From: an uncultured Eubacteriales bacterium
Lineage (GTDB): Bacteria > Bacillota > Clostridia > Christensenellales > Pumilibacteraceae
Direction of reading: 5' to 3'
NCBI GenBank assembly: GCA_900553005.1
Contig: USBU01000098.1
Coordinates: forward strand, 1-5,334
Length of the DNA: 5,334 nucleotides
The notes below the pieces were generated by a model. The model saw nothing but the letters and a program-made list of their open reading frames with translations. It did not search any database and had not been told where the DNA came from. Below are positions 1 to 5,287 of this stretch, in pieces. Each line of letters starts with the position of its first letter. Within the stretch, counting starts at the first letter, position 1. The position numbers and the translations under genes are program-made.

Positions 1-47
1 GAGATGTAGCTCCGTCTCGTGGGCTCGGAGATGTGTATAAGAGACAG
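1..47 (+). other. Nextera i7-side sequencing adapter (artefact)
   Basis: Positions 29-47 are the 19-bp Tn5 mosaic end (AGATGTGTATAAGAGACAG). Positions 14-28 are the Nextera read-2 tail (GTCTCGTGGGCTCGG). Positions 6-13 (GTAGCTCC) read as the reverse complement of an 8-nt i7 index, and 1-5 (GAGAT) match the start of the P7 flow-cell sequence. The exact reverse complement closes the window at 5288-5334. This is untrimmed library sequence, not genome, so biological sequence begins at 48 and the rubrerythrin gene is cut here. Confidence 0.98.
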
Positions 48-504
48 GAATATGTCCGCAGTTGGCGCACTGCCAAACGGTTTCGGACTTGCGCTCGAAC
101 ACCTCGCCCGATTTAACGTTGGCCAGCAACTTACGGTAACGCTCCTCGTGCTCCTTTTCGATTCTGGCGACGCCGTCGAAAAGCTGCGCAATATAATCGA
201 AGCCCTCCTCGCGCGCTTCCTTGGCGAACTGAGCGTACATATCGGTCCACTCGTAATTTTCTCCCTCGGCAGCCGCCAAAAGATTTTCCTCCGTAGAGCC
301 GATGCCGTTATGCAGAAGCTTAAACCAGATTTTAGCGTGCTCTTTTTCGTTGTTTGCGGTTTCCTCGAAAATCGAAGCTATCTGAACAAAGCCGTCCTTT
401 TTAGCCTTTGACGCAAAATAAGTGTACTTATTGCGCGCCTGGGATTCCCCCGCGAACGCCGCCATCAGATTGGCTTCGGTTTTAGTGCCCTTTAATTCCT
501 TCAT
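48..504 (-). CDS. rbr: Rubrerythrin, 3'-truncated by contig end
   Basis: Rubrerythrin is a cytoplasmic di-iron/rubredoxin peroxidase that reduces hydrogen peroxide in anaerobes, with electrons delivered through its rubredoxin iron. The reading frame starts at ATG 504-502 behind an AAGGAGGAT ribosome site and stays open for 152 codons into the adapter. The ferritin-like four-helix part is clear: E20 in FAGESQARN, E53 and H56 in NNEKEH, E82 and E85 in GENYEW, and E116/H119 in IEKEHEERY match the di-iron ligands known in the family. The first rubredoxin zinc-ribbon-like knuckle is visible as C146-A-N-C149-G-H. The second CxxC and the last roughly 25-30 residues are lost beyond position 48. The helix-2/helix-3 linker (about residues 62-74) is short, as in many clostridial rubrerythrins. 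The gene lies 83 nt downstream of the dehydrogenase on the same strand but seems to have its own promoter. Identification is secure. Confidence 0.95.
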
Positions 505-511
505 GTTTATA

Positions 512-520
512 TCCTCCTTG
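512..520 (-). promoter_or_regulatory. Ribosome binding site of rubrerythrin
   Basis: The minus strand reads AAGGAGGAT, followed by a 7-nt spacer to ATG 504-502. This near-perfect anti-Shine-Dalgarno match fixes the start and predicts strong translation, as expected for an abundant stress protein. Confidence 0.85.
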
Positions 521-529
521 GATTTTTTA

Positions 530-556
530 TTTATATCGCGACTGCAATACAGTCAA
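530..556 (-). promoter_or_regulatory. Candidate rubrerythrin promoter with overlapping palindrome
   Basis: On the minus strand TTGACT (556-551) is followed by 15 nt and then TATAAA (535-530). Each box matches consensus at 5 of 6 bases, but the 15-nt spacer is shorter than the usual 16-18. A perfect 5-bp inverted repeat, GACTG-N5-CAGTC (540-554), starts inside the -35 box and runs into the spacer, a position suited to repressor binding. It does not resemble the classic PerR box (TTATAATNATTATAA). The promoter assignment is moderate; regulator identity is unknown. Confidence 0.42.
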
Positions 557-571
557 TGCCAACGGCTTGTC

Positions 572-587
572 CGCGAAAATAATCGCG
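572..587 (-). repeat. Small hairpin after dehydrogenase stop codon
   Basis: CGCGA-N6-TCGCG forms a perfect 5-bp stem starting directly after the TAA stop of the dehydrogenase. No clear T-tract follows, so it is a weak terminator candidate at best. Read-through from the dehydrogenase gene into rubrerythrin remains possible. Confidence 0.3.
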
Positions 588-1640
588 TTATCCGCGGAAT
601 TTCTCCTCCGTAAACGACTCCCACGGGATATCGACGGCCTTACCCTCGTTGAGCACCTGGTCAACGTGCATCAGCAGCGGAAAATCACCGAGGCTGATTT
701 CTCCCTTTGCGGCGCGCTTTTTTACCGCGCGCGCAACGCGTGTCGCCACGACTATCGACTCCAAAGTAACTCCCTTAAGCCGTTCAGTAGCCTCCTCGAA
801 GGAAAGTCCGCTGCCGAGAAGAATGCCTATCTGGCGAGTTCTGCCGCCGTAAACCGTGACGTAAAGATCTCCTGCTCCTACTATAATGTTATCGTCGTCG
901 CCGCCGAGCATCGAGATAAGCTTGCGCATTTCCCGCACGCCCTGTCCGAATGCGCCCGCCTGCGAATTGTAGTGAAGCTCGCTGTCCGGACCGAAAATTC
1001 TTTGATTTACTCCGACGGTAAGCGTAATGCCGAGGGCGTAACCGTTTTTGAGAGCGACCGCGCTTTCCACGCCCACAACGTCGTCGGACAGAGAAATGTG
1101 ATAATAATCGGTCGCCATGATTTTTTTAAGCTTTCTTAAGGTGTCGGGATCCTCGCCGCAGAAATACACTTCGGTCTGATCGTGCGCAACCAACTCATAG
1201 CTTGTGCACGGTCCGCCGACGGCGTTAAGATTACGCTTAAGCCCCTTTTTTGCCAGCATATCGCGCCACAGATGAGGATAACATACCAGACCGCCGTCCT
1301 CAGTATCCATGAGGCCCTTGGTAACGGTCAGCACGGGTACGTCCTCGGGCACGGCCGGCAGCACGTATTCCCCGAACCAATCCACGCCGAAACTGGAAAC
1401 ACCACCGATTACTACGTCCGCGTCCTTAAGGGCGACGGCAAGCTCCTCGATCTGATAATATTCCACGCCCGCCGGAAAATCTTTGGTAAACTTAGGATGT
1501 CTGCCGGTTTTTCTGCTGACGTCAATGATTTCACGGTCAAGATGCGTCCCCACCAGCCTGACCTCATGTCCGTTTTCCCTTGCCGGAAACGCCAGCGCAG
1601 AGCCCATCATGCCCGCTCCCACAATAGTAACAATACTCAT
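588..1640 (-). CDS. gpsA: NAD(P)-dependent glycerol-3-phosphate dehydrogenase, divergent GpsA type
   Basis: This 350-residue cytoplasmic enzyme should interconvert dihydroxyacetone phosphate and sn-glycerol 3-phosphate with NAD(P)H, for phospholipid synthesis or in reverse for polyol use. The N-terminal Rossmann fold opens with VTIVGAGMMG (GxGxxG at residues 8-13). VTKGL carries K108, and the C-terminal helical domain has the catalytic ALKN lysine K198, then AGDLYVT (D258, T262) and GGRTR (R267-R269). These correspond to the TKG, ALKN, GDL-T and R motifs known in GpsA. The motifs depart from textbook GpsA: GAGMMG replaces GAGSWG, and GGPCTSYE replaces GPSFAEE, so this is a distinct subfamily and substrate could differ. 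ATG 1640 is chosen because GxGxxG follows immediately, AAGGAG lies 13 nt upstream, and a strong promoter at 1693-1721 excludes the longer upstream starts. It is divergent from the gene at 1936. Confidence 0.85.
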   Translation of the reverse strand: MSIVTIVGAGMMGSALAFPARENGHEVRLVGTHLDREIIDVSRKTGRHPKFTKDFPAGVEYYQIEELAVALKDADVVIGGVSSFGVDWFGEYVLPAVPEDVPVLTVTKGLMDTEDGGLVCYPHLWRDMLAKKGLKRNLNAVGGPCTSYELVAHDQTEVYFCGEDPDTLRKLKKIMATDYYHISLSDDVVGVESAVALKNGYALGITLTVGVNQRIFGPDSELHYNSQAGAFGQGVREMRKLISMLGGDDDNIIVGAGDLYVTVYGGRTRQIGILLGSGLSFEEATERLKGVTLESIVVATRVARAVKKRAAKGEISLGDFPLLMHVDQVLNEGKAVDIPWESFTEEKFRG

Positions 1641-1653
1641 ACTTCTTCTTAAT

Positions 1654-1659
1654 CTCCTT
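1654..1659 (-). promoter_or_regulatory. Ribosome binding site of gpsA
   Basis: AAGGAG on the minus strand lies 13 nt before ATG 1640. The spacing is longer than optimal, but the purine-rich AAGAAGAAG between them may help. No better start with a closer Shine-Dalgarno sequence exists before the GxGxxG motif. Confidence 0.55.
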
Positions 1660-1661
1660 AT

Positions 1662-1687
1662 TTTTCCGGACACTTCTTTTCCGGACA
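1662..1687. repeat. Tandem TTTTCCGGACA repeats in gpsA leader
   Basis: The 11-mer TTTTCCGGACA occurs at 1662-1672 and again at 1677-1687, a 15-bp period. Each copy contains the palindrome TCCGGA. They occupy roughly +1 to +25 of the predicted transcript, immediately downstream of the -10 box, which is a typical place for a repressor operator. A third TCCGGA lies in a hairpin at 1908-1922 in front of the divergent gene. An operator role is inference. Confidence 0.4.
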
Positions 1688-1692
1688 TAACA

Positions 1693-1721
1693 AGTATATC
1701 CCGAAAATGAATTTCCGTCAA
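1693..1721 (-). promoter_or_regulatory. Near-consensus housekeeping promoter of gpsA
   Basis: On the minus strand TTGACG (1721-1716) and TATACT (1698-1693) are separated by exactly 17 nt. Each box matches the sigma70/SigA consensus at 5 of 6 bases. Transcription should begin near 1686-1687, giving a leader of about 46 nt before ATG 1640. This supports the short protein start: an in-frame ATG at 1688 sits at the transcription start and one at 1721 sits inside the -35 box. Confidence 0.7.
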
Positions 1722-1935
1722 GAAAATTCCGTATTTTTCCTGCGGTTAAAACTCCAGCGCCGATTTTTTCCGCGCAAAGCAAGCGACCGACAGGGGGCAG
1801 AACTAATCCCCGAAAGGCGGAAAACGCATTAAAAATTATTGACTGCGTCAAAGAAAATAATACGGCCGCGTCAAAAACCGATCGCGCAAGAAAAAAGCGT
1901 TTCACTATCGCTCCGGAAGCGACATAGTATGAACC
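1722..1935. other. Divergent intergenic region between gpsA and nitrilase-like gene
   Basis: This 214-nt gap between the gpsA promoter and the plus-strand gene holds no credible gene. It contains a perfect palindrome TTGAC-TGC-GTCAA at 1839-1851, whose TGCGTCAAA half is echoed by CGCGTCAAA near 1867-1875. It also contains a hairpin TCGCT-CCGGA-AGCGA at 1908-1922, only 13 nt before the ATG at 1936. TTGACT at 1839-1844 could be a plus-strand -35 box, but no good -10 sits at the right distance. A minus-strand frame across 1564-1905 is open but overlaps the gpsA start and looks like chance. Confidence 0.5.
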
Positions 1936-2526
1936 ATGGAAAAGTTTGAATTGGGCCCGTTATCGATTACGGCGTCGGCGGCGGACATAGAGTCATATGC
2001 CCTTTACGAAAGCGGTACGGAAAAAAGCGATATTACGGTGCTGTCCCACGCAGCGTTCTCAGAGCCGGTGGATTTGTTTAAAGAAATCGGAGGCGAAACA
2101 GATTGCTTAAAACGCATAGCCGAGCTGAGCGAACGTGAAAACAATACCGTCATCGCCGGCATCATGCTTAATTACGGCGGCATAAAAAAACTGTCGGCCG
2201 CGGTCGCGCATAAAGGAGAGCTTACCGACGTGACGGACAGCTGCTCCGTTTCCGAGCCCTATACCCGGTCGGGAACCGTAAAAATTTACAACACCGGCAA
2301 AGCGAAAGCCGCAGTGCTTACCGGCGGCGATGCGCGCGTAGGTTTTATTTTAAAAAAAATCCGAGGCGCTTGCAACGTGGCAATCAGCTTGGAGCCTGAA
2401 TACCGTCCGGAAAACGAGCAGCGGATCAAAAAACTGGCCAAGGATTTTTCCTTGCCCGTGCTTTACGTATCGCCCGCGCGTATTTTTATGGCAGCGGCCG
2501 AGGAATACAAAAACACCTTAAGCTGA
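1936..2526 (+). CDS. Nitrilase-fold (carbon-nitrogen hydrolase-like) protein, apparently non-catalytic
   Basis: The 196-residue soluble protein has no signal peptide or membrane segment. Its order of motifs follows the nitrilase superfamily: DITVLSHAAF (residues 32-41) sits where active members have a D-I-hydrophobic-PE-A strand, residues 57-75 (CLKRIAELS...VIAG) match the helix and strand before the second sheet, and AAVLTGGDARVGFILKKIRG (125-144) resembles the strand, nucleophile elbow (ICxD) and following helix. On this alignment the catalytic Glu is H38 and the catalytic Cys is G130; a catalytic Lys is not evident. It is also much shorter than the usual 260-300 residues. I infer a pseudoenzyme or ligand-binding relative, possibly an unrelated family that only resembles the fold. 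ATG 1936 is the first in-frame start, because an in-frame TGA lies at 1930-1932. The Shine-Dalgarno sequence is poor. It is the only plus-strand gene, divergent from gpsA. Confidence 0.55.
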   Translation: MEKFELGPLSITASAADIESYALYESGTEKSDITVLSHAAFSEPVDLFKEIGGETDCLKRIAELSERENNTVIAGIMLNYGGIKKLSAAVAHKGELTDVTDSCSVSEPYTRSGTVKIYNTGKAKAAVLTGGDARVGFILKKIRGACNVAISLEPEYRPENEQRIKKLAKDFSLPVLYVSPARIFMAAAEEYKNTLS

Positions 2527-2717
2527 AACGCGTTTTAAAACGCCGCGGAATAATCCTTAAAATACAAATTTCGAAACTCGCATATGAAAGTGATTTCCGG
2601 CGTTTTTATAATTCAAAATAAATTTTGCATGATCGCCATGCAGATTGATCGTTTATAACCGAGGTTTACATTTTGTCCTTGGCTATCCGGCTTTTTCAAT
2701 CAGGTCTTCAAGACAGT
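2527..2717. other. Convergent intergenic region
   Basis: This gap separates two genes that point at each other. Besides the possible terminator at 2537-2607 it holds a perfect hairpin TGCATG-ATCGC-CATGCA at 2626-2642, with no straight T-tract on either side (the minus strand reads AAAATTTATTTT after it). It may slow transcription from the YcxB-like gene. No further gene or RNA is recognisable here. Confidence 0.4.
2537..2607 (+). terminator. Possible long-loop terminator after nitrilase-like gene
   Basis: AAAACGCCGCGGAA (2537-2550) can pair with TTCCGGCGTTTT (2595-2606), leaving a 2-nt bulge and a loop of about 44 nt. The 3' arm runs into TTTTTATAAT. The T-tract and GC-rich stem fit intrinsic termination, but the large loop weakens the call. 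An overlapping 14-bp palindrome GCGTTTTAAAACGC spans 2530-2543. Confidence 0.35.
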
Positions 2718-3239
2718 TTACTTACTCTTGAACCTATCGCCGAGATTTGTTTTTAACAGTGCGACCGCTTCCCCCAAAGTACCTTGCGTGAGCGACGATT
2801 TGTCTATAACGTGGCTTTGCATTTTAGAAATATACAAGTAAAAATAGTTTTTATCCTCGCTTGCCTTATAGATATACGAATATCTTGCTTTAAGCGTGGA
2901 CGTAAAAACGTCGCCTCTTGTCTGCGTAAGCGTTATAAACTGCTCGTCGAATAAATAGACTTCTTCCGTATCGTCGCTTATATAAGTCGCCGCCTTATCG
3001 TTGCGCTTTTGCAAAAAGAGCGTAAGCAAATACCCGAGCGGAGTAATCAACACGCCGAATACGATAAGTCCTACGCCTGAGGCGAAATCCGAACTGTCCT
3101 CCTTGAAGACGATTCCGACAACGCCTGCTGCGATAAGCAAAACCATCAGAAGAACATACAGCCACAGCAGTTTTTTAAACATATTGTTATTGAGAGCACG
3201 GCTTTTGCCGCTGTTTAATTTAGATCTGAATTCAACCAT
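2718..3239 (-). CDS. YcxB-like membrane protein with two TM segments
   Basis: The 173-residue product has a short basic N-terminus, two hydrophobic segments (about residues 21-45 and 54-76) joined by a short acidic loop, and a cytoplasmic-type C-terminal domain of about 90 residues. The C-terminal part (EEVYLFDEQFITLTQ at 92-106, then Y120-S-Y-I-Y-K, and YFYLYISKMQSHVIDKSSL) resembles the YcxB-like domain, a PH-like beta-rich fold found after two TM helices in Bacillota. The function of that family is not established. ATG 3239 is chosen because AAGGAG lies 10 nt upstream (3250-3255) and the longer frame to 3293 would overlap the remnant upstream. The preceding frame (a degraded STM3941-like gene) stops at 3242-3244, so the two were probably once one operon. 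This stretch looks AT-richer than gpsA. It is convergent with the plus-strand gene. Confidence 0.7.
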   Translation of the reverse strand: MVEFRSKLNSGKSRALNNNMFKKLLWLYVLLMVLLIAAGVVGIVFKEDSSDFASGVGLIVFGVLITPLGYLLTLFLQKRNDKAATYISDDTEEVYLFDEQFITLTQTRGDVFTSTLKARYSYIYKASEDKNYFYLYISKMQSHVIDKSSLTQGTLGEAVALLKTNLGDRFKSK

Positions 3240-3241
3240 AA

Positions 3242-3811
3242 TTATTCTTCTCCTTTTGGATAATGACTGCCGCATGAATTTATATGATTGCAAGTTTCCG
3301 GGTTTTGCTTTAATTTTTCGGCAACGATTTTGATTTTTGTCTTTTTGGCACAGTATATATGTAATTCGATATGTCTAAGCGATAAAACGAAACTTATTTT
3401 TTGCAAAGGATCGAGTTTCTTCATATAACCGCGTTCGTCTTTCGATTTTATCTTAAAACGCCTAAGCTAGCTCGCCTTGATATCGTTACCGAAAATTCTT
3501 TAAATTCTATACTTTTTATCTCATCGTAAGCAATCGGCTTCAGCACAATGCGCCCGGAATAGTCGCAAATCCTTTATCGTCCGCAACAAAAACAATATCG
3601 CGGCGAAGTTTTGCGACTTGATTTATAAACCCGAGCGCGCATACCGACAGTAAGACGACGGCAACACACAGCCCGAAACCGAGTTTATCCGAAATACCGC
3701 CGTAATGGACGCCTGTCAAAGCAATTCAACCGCCCAAACCCGACGTGAAAACAAAAAGAATACTGCAGTTGCTTTTTTGTTATGTTTAAGTTTGATTTCT
3801 TAAATCTACAT
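3242..3811 (-). pseudogene. Decayed STM3941-like membrane protein gene, multiple frameshifts
   Basis: Joined minus-strand frames rebuild one protein of about 190 residues. Pieces in order: 3799-3746 (EIKLKHNKKATAVFFLFS, a basic start entering a hydrophobic helix); 3752-3540 in the next frame (second TM near FGLCVAVVLLSVCALGF, then DIVFVADDKGFATIPG) with an internal TGA at 3728-3726; 3552-3448 in the third frame (RIVLKPIAYDEIKSIEF); and 3463-3242 back in the first frame (RRFKIKSKDERGY, then PLQKISFVLSLRHIE, ending in a charged helix). ATG 3811 is followed by two stop codons. The two-TM start, the D-KGF strand, the YDEIKSIEF strand and the IS-L-L ending fit STM3941-family PH-like proteins, whose function is unknown. 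Frameshifts and stops indicate a real pseudogene; the last piece could still yield a 60-residue peptide from ATG 3424, but it lacks a Shine-Dalgarno site. Confidence 0.6.
3250..3255 (-). promoter_or_regulatory. Ribosome binding site of YcxB-like gene
   Basis: AAGGAG on the minus strand lies 10 nt before ATG 3239. It is encoded within the final codons of the broken upstream frame (residues PKGEE), the arrangement expected of formerly coupled genes in one operon. Confidence 0.7.
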
Positions 3812-3827
3812 AAATTTATTTTACTCG

Positions 3828-3851
3828 AAAAACCGCGTATTTTGATACGGG
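3828..3851 (-). terminator. Intrinsic terminator after DUF4435 gene
   Basis: On the minus strand CCCGTAT-CAAA-ATACGCGG (3851-3833) forms a 7-bp hairpin with one bulged C, followed by TTTTT (3832-3828). It lies about 36 nt after the TGA of the DUF4435 gene and before the decayed gene, so it probably ends the ATPase/DUF4435 operon. A smaller GC-rich stem, CCGC-CGG-GCGG, followed by AAAAATTTTT, lies at about 3855-3875 and may assist. Confidence 0.6.
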
Positions 3852-3886
3852 CTTAAAAATTTTTCCGCCCGGCGGCCGCTTCCGAA

Positions 3887-4735
3887 TCATTCGGCCACGA
3901 TGGACAGACCGTTCTCCTCGCCGTAAAGCTTCAGCTCGGCGTAAAGCCGCGTATTTTCAAACGCGCGCAGCGAATATGCGCATCTTATCGCCCCCGCAAG
4001 CGCTTTGTCCGAAATCGAACGGCGCTTGTTCCCGGAGGAGCTTTCCGCGCAGTAAATACACAAAGCCTCCACAAAATCATGTCCGTTTGTGATATCGAGA
4101 TAATCCTCAAGTCTGCCCGTATCGCGCACAAGGGCAAGCTTTTTAAGCCGGGCGCCGTCCACCTTGTTTTTGGGATTATACGCGTTTACAAACGCCACTA
4201 CGGCATTCTTACCGGGTGAAACCCGCGGATTTACGATTTTATTAAGATCCGTATCCGATATCCTCAAGGCCCAGCGGTACCTGTCCGAGCAAAGTCTTAA
4301 TGCGGAAATATAAAAAAGTTTTTTAAGCAGCTCGTACCTGAGCCGGTCGGGGGAAAGCCTGCCGCGGTAAAAATTGACGGCCACTCTCTGAAAGGTCTCG
4401 TCGTCGCTTATAAGCATCATTTCGCAGCAGCAATGGTCGCAATAAAATATGCGGCCGAATTTCTTTTTCTCCTGGTAATCGCGGTCGCGTATGCCGATAA
4501 CGCGTTTTTCGTCGGGGAAATTTTCAGGCATAAATTTATCGACGGTAGTCGAAGCGCCGTAAGCCTTTATCAGCGTAACGTCGCGGCTGACAAGAAATCT
4601 GAAAGCCTTTACGTCGTCCTCTCCCTCCAGCAATATCACAGTTTTCTTGCGCTTGTAATCCGCGCTTAAAATCAGACTGATTTCCGCGGCGGTATTTTCC
4701 GCCGTCAGATTTGAGAATATCGAATCAGCGCTCAT
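3887..4735 (-). CDS. DUF4435 / TOPRIM-type protein, AriB-like candidate nuclease
   Basis: This 282-residue soluble protein is the second gene of a two-gene operon. VILLEGEDDVKAF (E37, E39, D40, D41) followed by VIGIRDRDYQ (D84-x-D86) is the E...DxD metal-binding pattern of TOPRIM folds as arranged in DUF4435. IFYCDHCCCEMML aligns with the family's later Y-[TC]-D-x3-E strand, giving E105. In PARIS, AriB is a DUF4435 TOPRIM nuclease that is held by the AriA ATPase and, on sensing a phage trigger, attacks host tRNA. The role here is inferred from domains and gene order. The C-terminal part (about 150-282) is helical and lysine/arginine-rich and has no motif I recognise. ATG 4735 follows GGAGA at 6-nt spacing and overlaps the ATPase stop by 11 nt, implying translational coupling. 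The Cys cluster C99, C102-C104 is unusual. It could instead be part of another ATPase/TOPRIM defence module. Confidence 0.8.
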   Translation of the reverse strand: MSADSIFSNLTAENTAAEISLILSADYKRKKTVILLEGEDDVKAFRFLVSRDVTLIKAYGASTTVDKFMPENFPDEKRVIGIRDRDYQEKKKFGRIFYCDHCCCEMMLISDDETFQRVAVNFYRGRLSPDRLRYELLKKLFYISALRLCSDRYRWALRISDTDLNKIVNPRVSPGKNAVVAFVNAYNPKNKVDGARLKKLALVRDTGRLEDYLDITNGHDFVEALCIYCAESSSGNKRRSISDKALAGAIRCAYSLRAFENTRLYAELKLYGEENGLSIVAE

Positions 4736-5287
4736 ACTGCTCTCCGAGATCAACCTGAAGGTCGCGGTGTCCGCCCAGTATCTGCGGCGAATGAGTGGCG
4801 ACAACCGCCCGCGCGTCGCCCAAAACGGATAATATCGCCTTTAAATCGTCTATAAGCCCAAGCTGCCAGACTATATGCATGGAAATCTCCGGTTCGTCAA
4901 TGAGCAGCAGAGCGTTCTTCGGACATTCAAACAGCAGCTCGTAATAAAACGCGGTTATCTGTATTTCTCCTGCGGATAAATCCGTAAAAGCAAGTCTGCC
5001 GCCGTCGCCGTCGACAAAATACAATCCGTCGATACTATCGGTTACGGGAGTTTTGAAAGCCAGCTTGTCTGTCAGAAGGCGCTTGAAAAGGCTTGCGCGC
5101 GCCGCGGCATCGGCTTCGCCGGAAGAAAGCTTAGCGCCGAGTTTTGAAGGAATGGATTTAATCGCAGCTATATATTCGGCAAGCTTTCCCTCGTCGTTCA
5201 TCGCGCTGTCGAAAAGACGGCGGCTGCCGATCGTCCGTACCGGGCCAAGCGAGCGCGCCGCGGCTTTTTCCTCCTCCGAGATACCGC
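4725..5287 (-). CDS. ABC/OLD-type AAA ATPase, N-terminus missing (AriA-like candidate)
   Basis: The 186 visible residues, open from the adapter at 5287 to TGA at 4725, are the C-terminal part of an AAA_15/AAA_21-type ATPase. In order they show the ABC signature LSAGE (residues 103-107 of the visible part), Walker B ALLLIDEPEISMH (D130, catalytic E131) and the switch/H-loop VVATHSPQIL (H165). Walker A and the N-terminal lobe lie beyond the contig end. A start at ATG 5201 would give only 158 residues without Walker A, so the gene surely continues upstream. Such ATPases act as sensors or scaffolds in defence modules; in PARIS the AriA ATPase forms a complex that holds AriB. The protein ends ten residues after a short basic stretch (GGHRDLQVDLGEQYER) without a TOPRIM domain of its own. 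That domain is encoded separately downstream, overlapping by 11 nt. The ATPase class is certain; the partner assignment is inference. Confidence 0.88.
4741..4745 (-). promoter_or_regulatory. Ribosome binding site of DUF4435 gene inside ATPase gene
   Basis: GGAGA on the minus strand lies 5-6 nt before ATG 4735 and sits within the last codons of the ATPase gene. It decides this start against an in-frame ATG at 4804, which lies deep inside the ATPase gene. The genes overlap over ATGAGCGCTGA (4735-4725). Confidence 0.75.

Noticed and set aside
19..411. Plus-strand open frame of 130 codons
   Set aside because: It starts inside the adapter and is antisense to the clearly homologous rubrerythrin gene.
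567..1139. Plus-strand open frame of 190 codons
   Set aside because: It is antisense to gpsA, has no ribosome site and no recognisable domain; shadow frame of a conserved gene.
1564..1905. Minus-strand open frame of 113 codons crossing the gpsA start
   Set aside because: It overlaps the gpsA promoter and first 26 codons in another frame, with no ribosome site or domain; composition looks random.
2626..2642. TGCATG-ATCGC-CATGCA hairpin as intrinsic terminator of the YcxB-like gene
   Set aside because: The stem is only moderately GC-rich and is followed by AAAATTTATTTT rather than a T-tract on the minus strand; noted only as a structure.
3242..3424. Stand-alone 60-residue small protein gene
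   Set aside because: It has no Shine-Dalgarno sequence before ATG 3424, and the frame continues upstream to 3463 with residues that fit the preceding pieces; better explained as the tail of a pseudogene.
4725..4804. Longer DUF4435 start at ATG 4804
   Set aside because: It would overlap the ATPase coding sequence by 80 nt and lacks a ribosome site; ATG 4735 has GGAGA at good spacing and the usual short overlap.
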